Assembly: GCA_030141605.1 (NCBI GenBank)
Contig: JAQGDQ010000710.1
Coordinates: 1 to 64,000 of the forward strand
Direction of reading: 5' to 3'
DNA from: Tubiluchus corallicola
Lineage: Eukaryota; Priapulida; Priapulimorpha; Priapulimorphida; Tubiluchidae
Length of the DNA stretch: 64,000 bases
Under the pieces are notes generated by a model, which saw only the letters and a program-made list of their open reading frames with translations, was not told the origin of the DNA and did no database searches. A program made the translations under genes and the position numbers. Every line of letters begins with the position of its first letter. Position 1 is the first letter of the stretch. Positions 25,701 through 61,398 of the stretch are shown piece after piece.

Positions 25701-27202
25701 CCTTCGTCTATAGCTGTTGTTGTGTTTTCTAATGAGAATTCTAGCTTTCTGGGATCGTATTCATGTTTTTACATCGTAATTTTAGCCCCTTGAATGGCCT
25801 TAATCAGGCCTGTTTAGAGCTTGTTTAGAGCAGCTTGTACAAAAAATTGGCAATTGCAGCAGAAAAACTGCAAAAAAGCTTAGAACAACACTGAACCTAG
25901 ATCCTGCATGGTTACATGTTGTAATGTAAGGCTTTTGGAGGCAAATCAATCCCGAGCATTTTCTAATCTGTAGCTAGTAAATTAAGCAAACCGTCTATTG
26001 CTCAAGCTCTGTATTTTCTCCATAAATTTCCCTTATTAGCACTCTATACATTCTCGATGCAATCCCATACTAGTTGCACTACAACCTGTGCTTGTGCCTA
26101 CTTTTTAATTCAGTCTAGTGCAACTAAGATTTTATAAGTCGTTACATCTAAGTAAGTCAATACTTGTCCAAACAGGAGATTTTTTGGCATGGTTCAGTAA
26201 TTGACAGGAGGCTTTTTTATTTTAAGATACCCTTTGGCAAGTTTTGCCCTTCTTTTATTCTTGCGCGTTACGTTAATTCAAAATTCTGATTATAACGTAT
26301 GTGGAACAAAGTTGAGCAAATGCCGGTTTCATCGACAAGCGACTATAGTGTAGTTTGCTATTAAGTCTTGTGTGATTTTCTTCAATTTCTACTTTATTTC
26401 ACTTAGAAGCATGATGCAAAACAGAGGTATTATTTAGCTATGGCACTGTTGGACTGACACCGTTAAGCATTTGGAATTTCTGTTATTTATTTACGAAAAA
26501 ACATTTTAGACGGTATCTGGCTAAGATTTTTATTACGTCAAACGCATCAAACAATGTTCTTAGTTTATTTTATTTTAATCGTGGTTTACGCATTGTATCA
26601 TATATAATTTACTAGATGTGATTTTGATTAATTTAGTAAAGTAATCTTTAAAAGTATTGATAGTTAGGAAGAGTGAATCATTAAAAATTTGATAAAAATC
26701 GGTACAATATCATATAGTTTTATTGTTGCCCAAATATCTTTTGTCCAAGTGTCCCGTGTCGAAATGGCTGTGGTCTTTTATATGAACCTAACTAAAATTT
26801 CTGTTAGCACCAAAGATTGCATGGTACATTGTCGAAATGCATCGACTCAAAACTATCTAGATTTAAACTGTATAGCATTGACATGTGACGTGCTTAATCG
26901 TAAATAATCGCAATATTATTTCTTATAATAATCTGTAATCACATCCGTCAAATACTAATCAATTAACTGTAGGCCTGTTGATTATTGATTATCTGTTCAA
27001 AAAGAAAGCGCATTCCGAGTTTAAGCCGCGTCTTTGACGGTGTCGTATTGATCTCTTATTGAACATGATTGTTACCAAATTGATTTTAGTTTACAGTGAC
27101 ATTATAATCGATGCATTAATGGTGTTTATCTGTTGTGGTCATGTGATTTTTGTTTACACTGTTTACTGATTGATCAATAAGACTCGTTGTTTTCTATCAA
27201 GG

Positions 27203-27441
27203 TAAAGTGGAGTTTACCTATCGTCTGGAATGCGTATGCGTTTTTACCTATCGTCCGGAATGCGTATGCGTTGTGCGTTATACACCTGCGGAACACAAAA
27301 ATAATAGAAAGTAGCTACAGAAAAAATAACGCATAACGCAGGTCTGGTAAATGGATGCATTGACAATAATATAAACCTATTTCATCTATTCCGTATCCCC
27401 ATAACGCATACGCATTCCGGATGCTAGGTAAACGCCACTTA
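27203..27441. mobile_element. TIR element with CGCATACGCATTCCGG ends
   Basis: Left GGAGTTTACCTATCGTCTGG then AATGCGTATGCG; right inverse CGCATACGCATTCCGG then ATGCTAGGTAAACGCC. The left arm is doubled: TTTACCTATCGTCCGGAATG recurs about 30 bases on. TA is present at or near both ends. No coding capacity. Confidence 0.8.
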
Positions 27442-27669
27442 CGCCTATACTAACGTACGCCAAGTAGTAGATGTACTGTTTTGAAAACGCTACCTGACCA
27501 GTGACCACGTCACTTTATGCTAATTGATTAAAATTTAATGTCATAAACGATCATCCCAAACTTAATGAAATATTTAAGCCTACATAATTTGCAGCAATAT
27601 TGTTTTTATTAACTTAAAGAATAAAGCTCCCCAGCAAAACCGTATCTGCATAGCGAATGCGGAAGGCGT

Positions 27670-27750
27670 TGACAATTCACCACACAATTTAAATACACTA
27701 ACTCTAATCTGCTTCACGAACTAATTTCTTGTGTGTGGGGAATTGTAAAC
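27670..27750 (-). mobile_element. small TIR element, relative of the one at 57844
   Basis: Ends GACAATTC and GAATTGTAAA are inverted. The inside (ACACAATTTAAATACACTAA, ACTAATTTCTTGTGTG) matches the reverse complement of 57844-57962. This copy lacks the telomere-like repeats. Confidence 0.65.
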
Positions 27751-27789
27751 TTTAGCTGGGAAAATTTGTGTTTTTCATTGTTTTAATGA

Positions 27790-28980
27790 CAAATTTTATT
27801 CTTGCAACTAACAAACTAATTCATTTTTTGACGATTTACAAGCCATACAATTATAATTGCAATTACAAATTACAAAATATTTCATAAACAATGCAGTACA
27901 TTACAATGAGGAAAAAAACTACTCAGACAAAACCTCGCACATGGGGTATAATCGTCAACACAATACACAATAAAACACAGTAATAATAATAGTAAGCAGC
28001 GGTTAAATATTACAATTACATTATATTATGTTAAGTTATTTTACAAAGTTTAGTACACAACGAATTTTAGAATTGCAATTACATCTTCCAACAAATTTAT
28101 ACTGTAGAAACTAGTATTATATTAAAATTACATTTTACAAAATGGTAACATACATTTAAAGTGAAGCGTTAGAATTATTGTATATAATGAACATCTTACA
28201 CTATTAAATAAAACAACAGGTAAGCTCAATTTTGTAAATTTCGTTTTATAAAACACTCAGTAATGTATCTTGACACTAAATTTGTCATTTCAAAATCACA
28301 CTTCTTAGCAGCAAAGTAAATTTTTGGTTCATAGGTAGATTAATAAAAGCAGGAAAATTTTTCGCAATAGAACTGAATAAACATAAATCATAGTAATTTT
28401 TACAGTCAAGTACAAAATGCATATACAATATTACAATGCATTATCAATTACAATATTTACACATTCGATTGTTAACAGGTATTTTGGGTATACAACGTCG
28501 GCCTTTTTCTATATACAAGTTGTGAGAACTGATACGCAGTATAGTAAAGTTCGATCATAGTACATGATTATGTATAAAAAGAAGATACTTTTCGGCTTCA
28601 ACTTCTTGCTTAAATTTTGTATAGTTTCGTAGTTTATGAGTTTCGCCTGTTTTGCCCGTTTCTTTTGTAACACATTCCTTCCAGTAAATTCTATAATTTG
28701 TTTGTAGTTTCTCCTTTAAAGCATGTCGAAAAGGTTAGGTTTGATCGACCCCTTGCTGTTCCCAAATATGAGAAAAGCCCAAGTGACGTAAAATATTTCT
28801 TGCAAATTGTAACCAACATCCCGTATTATGGCTAAGAAGATTTTTATTTTTTTCGTAGGTTTGGTGTATTAATGCATTTTGTGGAGAGTTCAGTATTTTA
28901 AGCCAGTATTTTATTGTCCTAATTATTTCGTCCACATATAGAGTGAAACGACACGCTCTCCCCTGACTGCATGTTTAACG
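27790..28980 (-). mobile_element. non-LTR retrotransposon C-terminal remnant with 3' flank
   Basis: Minus-strand reading gives YWLKILNSPQNALIHQTYE, WLQFARNILRHLGFSHIWEQ QGVDQ, then TILRISSHNLYIEKGRR and PKIPVNNRMCKYC. This order resembles a C-terminal domain seen downstream of reverse transcriptase in many invertebrate retroelements. Frames are broken. The 3' part (27790-28080) matches 34240-34530 in inverted orientation, marking it as repetitive DNA. Confidence 0.6.
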
Positions 28981-30589
28981 GAAAATATATTGACTCCAAG
29001 AGCGAACTTACGTAACTTTACGTTAAGTAATTCCATGAATAAATCATCGTATATATTTTCATTGTAATTTCATTATACTGCTACTATTAAACGAGAAGGG
29101 GGACCAACACTCTGAACAAAATCTACTTTTATTTTTAATAATTATTAAAATTTTATATTAATGTCTATGAGTCTTGTAGAGACATCTGTATCACGCGACC
29201 GACTTGTCTTATCTTGTCTTGTTATAATGGCCACCTTCATGTTTTGCGAGATTTTGTCTCCGGAAGTAAAATTTTGCAGTAAAATGGTCTTTGTCTTGTT
29301 TTAGCTGGTTATAGTTTACAATTTAGGGTAAATTGTTTTTCGAAATTGTAATTAGGATTTTGGGACTAATTTTGCATTAGTTTGCATTGTTGTCATGTAT
29401 ATATTGACACGAGCTAATTTAGATTGTTAGACAACAAGAAAGCAACACCGCTATAAAAATAGTGAAGGAAATTGCGGGAATTTAAACAATGTGTTTAAAT
29501 AAAAAAATTTAAATCAGTACCTTAATTTCCATAGCAAAGGTCAACGGAAGGTTCAATTTGACTAATAGATTTATAAAGTAACAAAAAAAAAATCAAAGCT
29601 GGGGATTTGTTTGCTGAAAAAAACAAAATGGACTTACATCACAATTAGTAATATGATATAACAAATACAGTTTATAAAGTTAAAAAGTACTGACAAAACT
29701 AAAAATTTTAGCAATGTATGTCAAAAATAAAACAATAGACTTCGAAAAACGCCACATCGTTTTTTGAATTTACAGTAAAAATTAGCACGAATGTAATTCG
29801 CTTCATTATTCGGGAAGCAACACAAATTGATTATGATGTAGAAAAGAGAATGACCATTTCTAATTCACTAATTGAATAATCGAGCAAACCAAAATGATGA
29901 ACTGTCACTTGTGATATTTGCTAAGTAGTGTATTGGAAGTATTTGAAAAATGTTTAGATGCGGATATAGTCTTAAGCGCAAGCTCATAAGTTTTAAATTG
30001 CAAAGCTTGTACGTAATGCTAATACTGTTAATTACGAAACTCTTAATAGCAATTTAGACTGTAAGCAATTCATACTATCTATTTGAAAACTCATACTCTG
30101 TCAATTCATTTTGTTTAGGTATGTATGTCACAATGTAAAATGTCCATCCATTACATCACGTATTAACATCATTTCAATTTATTGAGAATTCTTACCTTTT
30201 TCTATGTATGGGCTTGATTGATAGAGCTTTTGTTTTGCAATACTGGCGATTTTGATAATACAGCAGTACAATACAATGTCATTATTTTTTGTAATTGGAA
30301 ATCGCGCAACTATTAGAGTAAGTAATTTTTCCGAAAAGACAGTTTATTATTTACTTAAATCTATTTAACGCGTAAAATTTAGTATTGTAATCGTATTGTA
30401 AAACTTGTAGCCTATCTATATAGGTCTCGATATAACAAGTTAACTAAAATACTGAAAAAATGGAAATTGCTTCAAACGGGCTTCCAAAGGCCACAAAAAA
30501 GTCCGATAAGTTCTAAAACGCAGCACTGCATTGTAGAATGCCCACCGAATGCGCGTTATTTCGTTACATAGACTCAAAAAACTGCTGTC

Positions 30590-30885
30590 TAAAGACGCGT
30601 TCAAGCTACGGCGTTCTCTCACAAGTTCTTGTGCAAGTTCTCTCTGAGTGTAAACTTGCAAATGTGAACGGCTGGGCAAGTTCTATCGCAAGTTATTGCG
30701 CAACAACTGTCGCTGAGTTTGCAATAACTCGCGAGAGAACATGCCAAGTCACTTGCTAGCTTACTCTCAGAGTTTTGCGCAAGAACTTCGAGAGAACTTG
30801 CAAAGCAATTCACGCTTACGAGTTTACTCTCAGACAGAACTTGCCAAGCCGTTCACACTTGCGGGAGAAGCGCAATAAAAACGGG
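30590..30885. mobile_element. foldback MITE relative, copy 3 (intergenic)
   Basis: A palindrome-rich stretch made of CAAGTTCT, TTTACTCTCA, GAGAGAACTTGC and GTTCACACTTGC words in both orientations, as in the copy at 3568. It appears to be several nested units, since the motif set occurs more than once. Confidence 0.5.
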
Positions 30886-31617
30886 AGAATTTTTTTTACT
30901 AGAGCTGCAACGATTAGAGAAATAATCTGCAACGCAGACATGAAAACCTTCAGTTCAAAACTGTGATTACTTTCATGTAAAAATAATAAATTTGTACGCA
31001 AGATTACTAAGAAACTAATTGCTTTTGTTTTTACAATAATAACGCAGTCAGGAATTAAGCGCAAAATACACAGAAAGACGAAAAGCTCAACGTGATTACT
31101 CGGATTGATATTTTACGATTTTTGTTCCTCGGATTTTTGGAAAAAACCTAAAGAACGCGGAGGACTCAGCAGTGTTAACTTGACTACTTCACTGGAAAAT
31201 CGCCTACAAGAAAATTTTCGCTTATTGGTATCTATAACAGTTCAATCTTGCACAATGTTGGTATTTCGAACATTTATTAAATATTTGCAGAGGTTTTCAA
31301 TAGGTCGTCCTAAGGCTAACAGTGCTCATGCAGGCCTAACTACTTTGACAAATGTCTGTATTTATTACCAGGGCCGTAGGCCAACGTCTACGGGCCTGTC
31401 GGGATAAGTGTCCCGCAATAATGTACAAATATTATGTTTCCAAAATATACTTTTCTGAAGAATTCTACTTATGCAATACCATATTTTCAAAAAAAATGGG
31501 TGGAATTCTTGAGGAAACCCGCAAAATGGATAGACAGCCATGCGCATAACAGCCCATTCATTTCCTGACCAGAGTCAAGTTGTCAGATTTAGTGGGATTG
31601 AAGACTCATGTTAAAAG

Positions 31618-31676
31618 AACCCCACCACCCCCCACACACCGCTACCACCCCCCCCCCCCCCCACACACACACACGC
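31618..31676. repeat. C-rich / CA microsatellite
   Basis: CCACCACCCCCCACACACC, a run of C, then (CA)n. Confidence 0.9.
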
Positions 31677-32444
31677 GGGCCTGCTTTTGGCATCCCAGTA
31701 GCAGGCCATACTTTAAGCAAGTAATGTAGACGTAGTTATTGGAAACATCACAACAATTCAATTTTTCAATTTAAAATCACACATATTTTGTATATAAATA
31801 ATTTCATTGCCATTTACATATCGGGAAGACATTAAGAGCTTTCTCGTATCACGTTTAGCTGGGCATTCTCCACAAAGTCAGAGGTGTTGCCGGAGGTTCA
31901 GAGACCGATATGTGAAGCTTAGATCAGAACAGTCTACACTTGCAGTTGCTAGTGGAATATTGCTCATGTTTACCGTAATTCCAGTGCGTAATACCATCCG
32001 AATGGACTACCATTACACCCCCTGTTTACCTACCTTTGCTTTGTCCTATATCTCATATACCTTAGATAAGAGTCAAAGTATATTGATTGAATTGACGGAT
32101 ACGATGGCATTTGTTATATACAAATACCCGTGCACTCTACGCATAGCATACACAGAGGACAAGTTCGAAAGTTAGTGCACGATACTATGCAGTTGATGTT
32201 ACTTTTGTAACTACTAGTGTTCGTGAAAACAACGCTAGTTATGTAATATATCCTTTAAAAGTGTTATAGTCATAAAAACGTTGGCAATTTAACAAACGAA
32301 AATTGGACCACGGGGCAAATAATATGTTATTAATGCCTTGCCTTGAATGTAGTTTTTCAAGTGTTTAAAATTATACAAAAAAAATTAAAGTAAGTGTTAC
32401 AAACGTGAATCCGTGAATCTATTTCTGACTTGTCATAATAAAAG

Positions 32445-49760
<17,316 letters not shown>

Positions 49761-51167
49761 TCATAACTCTTTGTTTTAAATGCCCGCGTACTAAGTGAAA
49801 GATACAAATGAAATAGGTATTGTATATAGGTGATAACGATCGCAGTTTTGTAGATATATGTCTCTGTTTATCGAGTGTGAACCTTGCCTAACCAAAACGA
49901 GGAAGTCAACGTCCCAGTTATCGTAATAATTATTGCAATTACAACTTTGTTATAATTAATGTTGTATCTTTGAAATAATTAATTTCCTACTACAAATAAG
50001 GACAAGTCAACCTAAATATATACAGTTATTGATATATTTGCTTTGTATACATGTATATGGCTGTGTTTTGCTATTTTCTTGGTCATCAATTTGAATATGT
50101 CAGATATCTTATGATTTACTAACGACGTATTTTTTATTCAGGGTAACTGGAAAAAAGGAAGGAAATGAGATTTGCTTTTCGTTGTAACTGGAAAGAAAGA
50201 AGGAAGTAGGACTTGTTTTTCGAGACAGCCAGTCAAAATTTTGAGAAAAATTGCGCAAGCACCAACTAAAACATTTTTTTAACTAAGAAAATGCACAATG
50301 CTTATAAGAAAGGGCACCAATTCATGGTGATAATCGCCTTTTGTTGGAACACATAAGAAATGGGCCTTGTAGTTTGAAGATAGTGGAAAAATGATTTGGT
50401 ATTTTATCCGGATTTGTTAGAAAACTTATATTTTAAGAAATATACCTAGGAGATACTAAAAAGTGATTCCCCAATGATGCTGTAGTAGTTGCTGTTTAAG
50501 ACAGGTTAGATTTTCCAATTTTTAGTATACTTACACGGCATAAGAGCCGCCTGGCGGCAGCTTGAGATGGAAAATACAGCATATTTAAAGAGCACAATAT
50601 TTCGACAACTTTTAGCGGAAGCATGTCGGCCTGTTTCAGTCTTGCCCAATTTGTATGGAGTTTTGTGGTTTTGTTGTAAAAAACTATGATTAATTCAACG
50701 TATATGAATCAAGTTAATGATTACCATATAGCAGTTATTACAAATAAATCCTTTGTGTAAAATGATATCTATCAACATTTTGCCACGTAGTTAGCATTGC
50801 TTGTATGATTCGCTAATTTGACGTCCCATTAAATTTAGTCACATAGGCACTGAGTAACAAAAACAAGTTATGGTGTAAAAAATATAAAATATTCACCAAG
50901 TTGAAATGCTGTCTTTCATTAAACATATTTTTTATATTTATTAAAACATTAAACTTCATTTATCTTTCATTCAAGTCATTCAAAACAATTATGTAGAATA
51001 GGACTTAGAATTCTTTATACTGAATTAGTACAAGCAGCATTTAATAAGCCTTTTAAATGAAGGTTCGATTATCTTGATTGAGGATGCATAAAATTTGCAC
51101 AGAATCATCATTATTAATAAGTGATTAAAATCTCTATTTACTAATAATTTTCAAGTCGTTGTCGAGG
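49761..51167. other. convergent 3' intergenic spacer
   Basis: SLC13 gene B (+) and the CXorf65-like gene (-) end towards each other here. The interval should hold both 3' UTRs. A plus-strand AATAAA occurs near 50742 and a minus-strand AATAAA near 50936-50942, either of which could be a polyadenylation signal. I see no coding or repeat structure. Confidence 0.45.
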
Positions 51168-54100
51168 TTACTTTTGCTTTTTTGTTGGCTTCGTAGCCAC
51201 TTTACGAGGATCTACTAAACGATGAGGTGACGCTGCCGCTCTTCTTCCGTGAGGAGCGGGTCGATCTGCCAACCGGAGCATCCGTCTCATTTTACCTGTA
51301 GGAAATGCAAAGGAATAGCCAATTATTCTCATAACAACGGACCAGAAGGTGTGTAGACCCTGGCAACGTACGTACGGTGTAGGCTGAAACTTGAGACCCA
51401 GGGCACGCCCAATTTTTTCCCATTTTTTTATATCGCTTTGATCATTTTGTCATGCCCTGCAGGTTGAAAAATCCATTTCCGTTTGGTTTTTGACGCATAA
51501 TTAAAGGAAAACGTGATTACGCGATCATTTGTTTTAATTATTTTAAATAATAAAAAATAAGACGAGATTAGATAATATAGGATAAGAGTTTTAAGTAAGT
51601 ACTTACCTACTAATCCAGGATATATGGTGTCTATATTTTCTAGATACGGCGTAAGTTCGTTTACGTTGTTTTCATTCTTTGTTATTAGCATTAAGATATA
51701 AGATGCTCGAGGTTGAAGGACTGTTGATGCCAAATCTAAACTAGGTACGTCACATATACCTTTGAGACCGCCAGCTTCGTCACATAAATCAAATCCCACT
51801 GAAACAGGCAGAAATAAGTTTTCATATTACTGTATAAGCCAATGACACATTTTCGACTGAAGTTAAAGCAACTAAACTGTCACGCGCGTGTCAGGCTCAT
51901 TCATTTTCAGGCAAGTCAACTTTTCGACATCTTTTGAATTACTGAACCTGTTAATCAGCAAAAAGCTTTATGAAAGAAATGTAAATTCCACAGACGATAA
52001 AGAATGGTTGTTGAATTTACATAGTATGTTTATCGCCCATATGCAACAAATGTCATCGACAGGTTGAAACTTCAGAACGTTTTTTGTGACATGTACTGCA
52101 GATAATAACATACGTTCAACTTTTCTTACTAAAGTCGCTTCCCTTCGTCAACCTTATACAAATTTTAATGCTTGTTCCATTAGATAAGTATTGTAAGCTC
52201 CTGCTTTGTGGATCTAATGATCTCTCTGACTCTGTTAATTATGTGCTTATGGTTGAAGCTCAGATGTATCCTCGAAAAGGCAAATTTAGCTATAATAGTT
52301 TGTTATGGGACGTTTTTCTTTTTGTTAACTATGTCACTGTTATTAATCTTGTCCAATTTATGCCTGAATAGTCGTATTATTTTTGTAGCTTATTTTTTAA
52401 GCTGCTTATTACTGTCCGATTTATTACAATGCCCATTTGTAAAATAGATAACGTTCTTTTTATAATTGTAAGTGTATCTTATTTAACTGTCTGTAGTGGG
52501 TGGGAGTGGGTATTAACATTTTTATACTTATACAGAAGAATCTTAAGGTAAGCAACTTGTTGCTTTATTGATAATTCAGTATATTTAAATAAATATGTTT
52601 ATACAGAAAAACATAGTTCTCGTAAAAGTTTTGTTGATTAACAAGTTCAGCAATTTGAAATAATTTTTTATTTTATTTTCTTATTTTTTATTTAAAATTC
52701 ATTTCAGCACATAAAAATGCTATATAAATGTTAAAATTTAAACTAGAAACTAAGAAATACTACATGTCATGCACTATTAAAAGAGCTACGACGATTTACA
52801 AAAATGTAATAGAAATATAAATACAAGGCATCAGTTAAAAAAACCAGCGGTTTCCACAGCAATAAATTATGTCATCTTCTAAACATTCTACTATAAAATC
52901 GCAAATCAGTTTTGTGGTATATATAATTCACAACAAAATTTGCGGACCCAATCATTCTTGTTCTTAAACTATACTCAGATGACGCAAAAGTAATTTAAAA
53001 TGTTTTATATTATTTTCTGTACATATTGTAGAAGATGACGTATCATAAGCATAACATCTAAAAAACTTGTGAAGAGCAATGTTGTAAGTGAAACTGATCT
53101 TGGTTAAACTGCATACTTTGAAATTAACCCATAAGTTCATTATACTGTAGTTATTTCACATTTGATAAACTTTTGTACTAGAATCAGAACTAATCTATTA
53201 CAAAAATCCCAAGTCCGCGAGTCGAAAACCTTGCAAATAGCAAGTTAAGCTGGTAATGCCTGTCATATAGAAATGAATAACGCATTATTAATTTAACAAG
53301 TAAATTTTAACCATGATATTGTTTTATGTAAGATATGGACAGTTATTGTCGATTATGCGCAAATACTGTTATCCCCACTTTACTTTTCTGGGACTTTGTT
53401 GCATACATAAAAGCATAATTTTTCTAATTATTCGTAATGTTAAAGATAGTAGGCATAGTTTAAATAATAAATCATTATGTATAGGTCATCCGCGCCATTG
53501 TACAACAATGTGCAGTGTGTAATATTAAGATACTAAAGATCAAATAATACCGTCAGGCTCTATCTCCAGTTTTTCTCTTATGTAGTTTACGAAGTTTATT
53601 GCAGCGCAGTTAGGGTTCACCAGTAATTGTTCATCGGCTAGAATAAAAAACTGTAAAAAATAATGATAACTGTTTGTGGTCGTTCTAAGCGATATCGAGC
53701 AAGGTGCAAAAAAAACAAAAAATTACACCATCAACTCCCTGCTAACAAGGTTCACTGAATCATTTATGCATAAACTAGTACGTGTGACATGAGGGATACC
53801 TCAGTATGACCAAATCCATCGAGTAGGAGTAATAAGTATGAAGCTACGAATAATTAAACAGTGTAAAAAATTAAAAGTAAAACTTTTGAAACTGGACTTG
53901 CGCAACTCTAATATTTGCATCAGTGCAAGAATACATTGTGGGGCGTTCTAGGGATAACACACCAAAGGGTAGTGGTAAGCAGGCAACAATTCACAAAAAG
54001 GTAAATTTGTAGTGATGCTCTCCACCCACGATAATGAGTGCACTGAAAAGCAAACTTTCTTACGCAAAATAATTTGAATGAATTCACAGCTCATTAGTTT

Positions 54101-54399
54101 TACGATTAGTACAACAAAGTGTGCATCTGCTGAGTTTAACACCCATGTAAGTTTAGGAATTTCATATTAAGAAGATAATTATAGAAAATAACTCTTGACA
54201 ATGGACACGAACTTCTAGTCTCTTTACAAAAAAACGAATAGCAGCCAAAAACCACGCGGAAATGTTAATCAAACCATGCATTGCCTGTAACACTCACGAC
54301 TACTGAATAGAAGAGAAAGTGGTTTCTTTAAAACTGCATTTCAGTACATAACAGTAAAATAATAACGCGCTTACCTCCATATCGAATTGTCACAAACAT
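51168..54399 (-). CDS. CXorf65: CXorf65-like protein (IL2RG-neighbour family), complete
   Basis: Minus-strand exons in order: 54399-54375, 53637-53551, 51798-51607, 51295-51168. They total 432 nt, 143 residues plus TAA, with AG/GT at every junction and consistent phases. The protein starts MFVTIRYGADEQLLVNPNC, continues with a Tyr-Ile-Arg helix (NFVNYIREKLEI), then FDLCDEAGG, a leucine/alanine segment ending LQPRASYILMLITK, and a basic proline-rich tail ending KKQK. The order MF-x-I-x-(Y/H)G, LVN-x-NC, (N)YIR, (I/F)DLC(D/E), R-(A/S)-(S/T)Y matches vertebrate CXorf65, an uncharacterised protein of about 180 residues. Molecular function is unknown. The length is somewhat shorter than the human protein, mostly at the C-terminus. 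The next gene on the same strand lies 1.3 kb upstream. Confidence 0.83.
52140..52450 (+). mobile_element. possible retroelement C-terminal fragment
   Basis: Open frames read LDKYCKLLLCGSNDLSDSVN then VEAQMYPRKGKF. The pattern resembles the last conserved segment of the retroelement type at 27790. It lies in intron 2 of the CXorf65-like gene, antisense to it. Confidence 0.35.
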
Positions 54400-55705
54400 C
54401 CTTACATCAACATATTTGACAATTTTAATTTTTCCACACCAGTTTGAACAGAGTTGTAGGCCTCAAGCGAACTTAATTCACATTTTAATTTATTACGTTA
54501 CAGATATGGAATGCATTGTTAAACGTTTATTTAATACTGACTATGGCTATGTATTAGCCGAGCAAAGTACCTGTGTTTACCGTTCACGCCTGTATAACGC
54601 TCAATTTGCCCGATTAGAAGTACGACGGAGTTCGGAAGGCAGTTGTCTACCGGCTCTTATACACTCCCAGCACGTTCTTAAAATATTTCTCTAGATGACC
54701 TTTAAAGCTGACAGTCCGTTGTAAACTTGAGACTGTTTTGACTTTCATTTTGATTATTGATTTTAATAATGATAATAGTTCTGTATTACTGAAAAGCTAT
54801 AATATCAATCTATACTAGTACAAACAACAGCCAGAATATTGAAATAAAGAGATAGCTACGTCATTATAACGAGATATCGTTATAACGAGGTAGCATCTCG
54901 TTATAACCAGATAGCTGTCAATATAATGAATTAGCTTTTTCTCAAAAAACAAATTTACCACTAACGTAGCTCTGTACACTTGTGTGCTGTTTAAATTTTT
55001 AAGCATCCTAAGTTAAATGTTTAAATTATCCTAAGATCGAGCGTCCTATAGTCAATTCACAATGCGGGCATTGAGATCCCTAACCGGGATGACAACATGT
55101 ACATCGACAATATTCAAAAAGTTCAACATTCACTTTGTGTTAATGCCAACGTTAAATTGAGCAATGTGTGAAACGTCAGAGTAGAGTGTACATAGCCGAA
55201 TGTGTGTGGAAGAACAAATTATTATGCAGTTTTATTATACGAATAAAATCAAAACAAAGTATTGGTACTTATTGTCATGAAAAACTGTAATTAACAACTA
55301 ATAAACAAACTAAAGATATAGTTAGTCAGCAAGAATGCATAAGTCGGAAGTTCTAAATAAATATTTTAAGGATTCAATCCTAGTGTTGTCGACGTTGCGT
55401 AAATTTTAATCAAAACAAATAAGTAAAACACTAAATGACCGTCATGCTATTTTGAAAGTATATCCGACATAAACACTGACTGACTTACAAAAGTTCATTA
55501 ATAAATGTTTTACTATTTTGACAAGAATTCAAGACACGAGTCAGTCTAAATACTCAATGAATAAAAGAGGCTGTGCTAAAAACTACTTTAATGCATAGGC
55601 TTTCTATATAAATATTGAAACATTGGGGTAGAATTTTTAAAACAATAAAATATATAAATCTTTATCATAAGCTTCATATAAACGCGACATGACACATTCA
55701 CAAAA
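54400..55705. other. spacer between the type I membrane gene and the CXorf65-like gene
   Basis: It contains the 3' UTR of the upstream minus-strand gene and the promoter region of the CXorf65-like gene. Short reiterated TATCTCGTTATAACGAG-like motifs at 54845-54930 resemble pieces of a TIR transposon. No coding sequence is supported. The 1.3 kb spacing argues against a polycistronic unit. Confidence 0.4.
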
Positions 55706-60566
<4,861 letters not shown>

Positions 60567-60966
60567 TTGAAACGGTTATCTTGTTATATGCGAGATCTTT
60601 TGCAAGGATCTGACATTATTACTAAAAATTCAACTTAAGAATCGCTTCTTCTTCTGTAGAAGGATGCGATAGTGAAATTTGTAACCACGCTGCAAGACCA
60701 ATGAGTTATGACGCAATAAACATAGTCTAGCTGATAAGTTGCCACGCGTTTAGGCCGAATCCGTTGCTGTGGTAAGTACCTACCGGTATTATTACGTTTA
60801 ACAGGAATACTGACATTTTTATGCATGTCCATAATAAAAGAAATGCATGGAAAGTGGTAACGAGTAATAGTTTAAGTTAGTATTATAATTATGCATATAA
60901 CACAAAAGAAAATTCTACCTTGAATTTTCTACGCATCGTTAAAATCGTATATATTAATTTCGGTGG

Positions 60967-60985
60967 TATATATATATATATATAT
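60967..60985. repeat. TA dinucleotide microsatellite
   Basis: Short pure TA run. Confidence 0.9.
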
Positions 60986-61370
60986 TTCTAATTTACAATA
61001 AATGCATAAAAAAGTTATTTTCGCTGCCTTACGATTGTAGTGATAGACAAAAGTGCTTAAATTTGAGTATTGCATATTTTGATGTTTTAATAAGAGAAAA
61101 GTATATATAATCAAAAAACGCAACAATAATTTTATATGTAATGGAATTTTAAATTCTGATGTTTTTGTTCTATCTAAATTGCACAATAGATGGAAGCAAG
61201 TTCTACTCAGTATAAACTATTATAATTCATGAATATTTACTAATAACCATTGTATTTTTTAATTTCCACTAATCCTGAAATTTTATTAAGTGTACAAGTT
61301 CAAAGTAAATTATTTTTATGTAAATTTTAAGTACATATGTATTACGTGTGTTCTATGAACTTTTAGTTCG

Positions 61371-61398
61371 AAAATAAATTTTTACTTACTTACTTACT
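61371..61398 (+). repeat. retroelement-like 3' tail
   Basis: AAATAAATTTTTACTTACTT ACTTAC combines a polyadenylation hexamer with a (TTAC)n tail, the typical end of a non-LTR element or SINE. Its body upstream is not recognisable. Confidence 0.4.

Larger units (their letters stand above)
23790..32444. other. intergenic region between the two SLC13 genes
   Basis: This 8.7 kb interval has no intact gene that I can support. It holds a LINE reverse-transcriptase remnant (25170-25700), a TIR element (27203-27441), a small telomere-MITE relative (27670-27750), a second LINE remnant with its 3' flank (27790-28980), a foldback MITE (30590-30885) and a C/CA tract (31618-31676). The last few hundred bases should contain the promoter of SLC13 gene B. 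The 122-codon open frame at 31807-32175 has no recognisable domain. Confidence 0.6.

Noticed and set aside
31360-31690. Possible TIR element starting CAGGGCCGTAGGCC
   Set aside because: The right end does not form a convincing inverse and no target duplication was found.
31807-32175. 122-codon open frame upstream of gene B
   Set aside because: No recognisable domain, composition like surrounding non-coding DNA, and no conserved splice context; could be chance.
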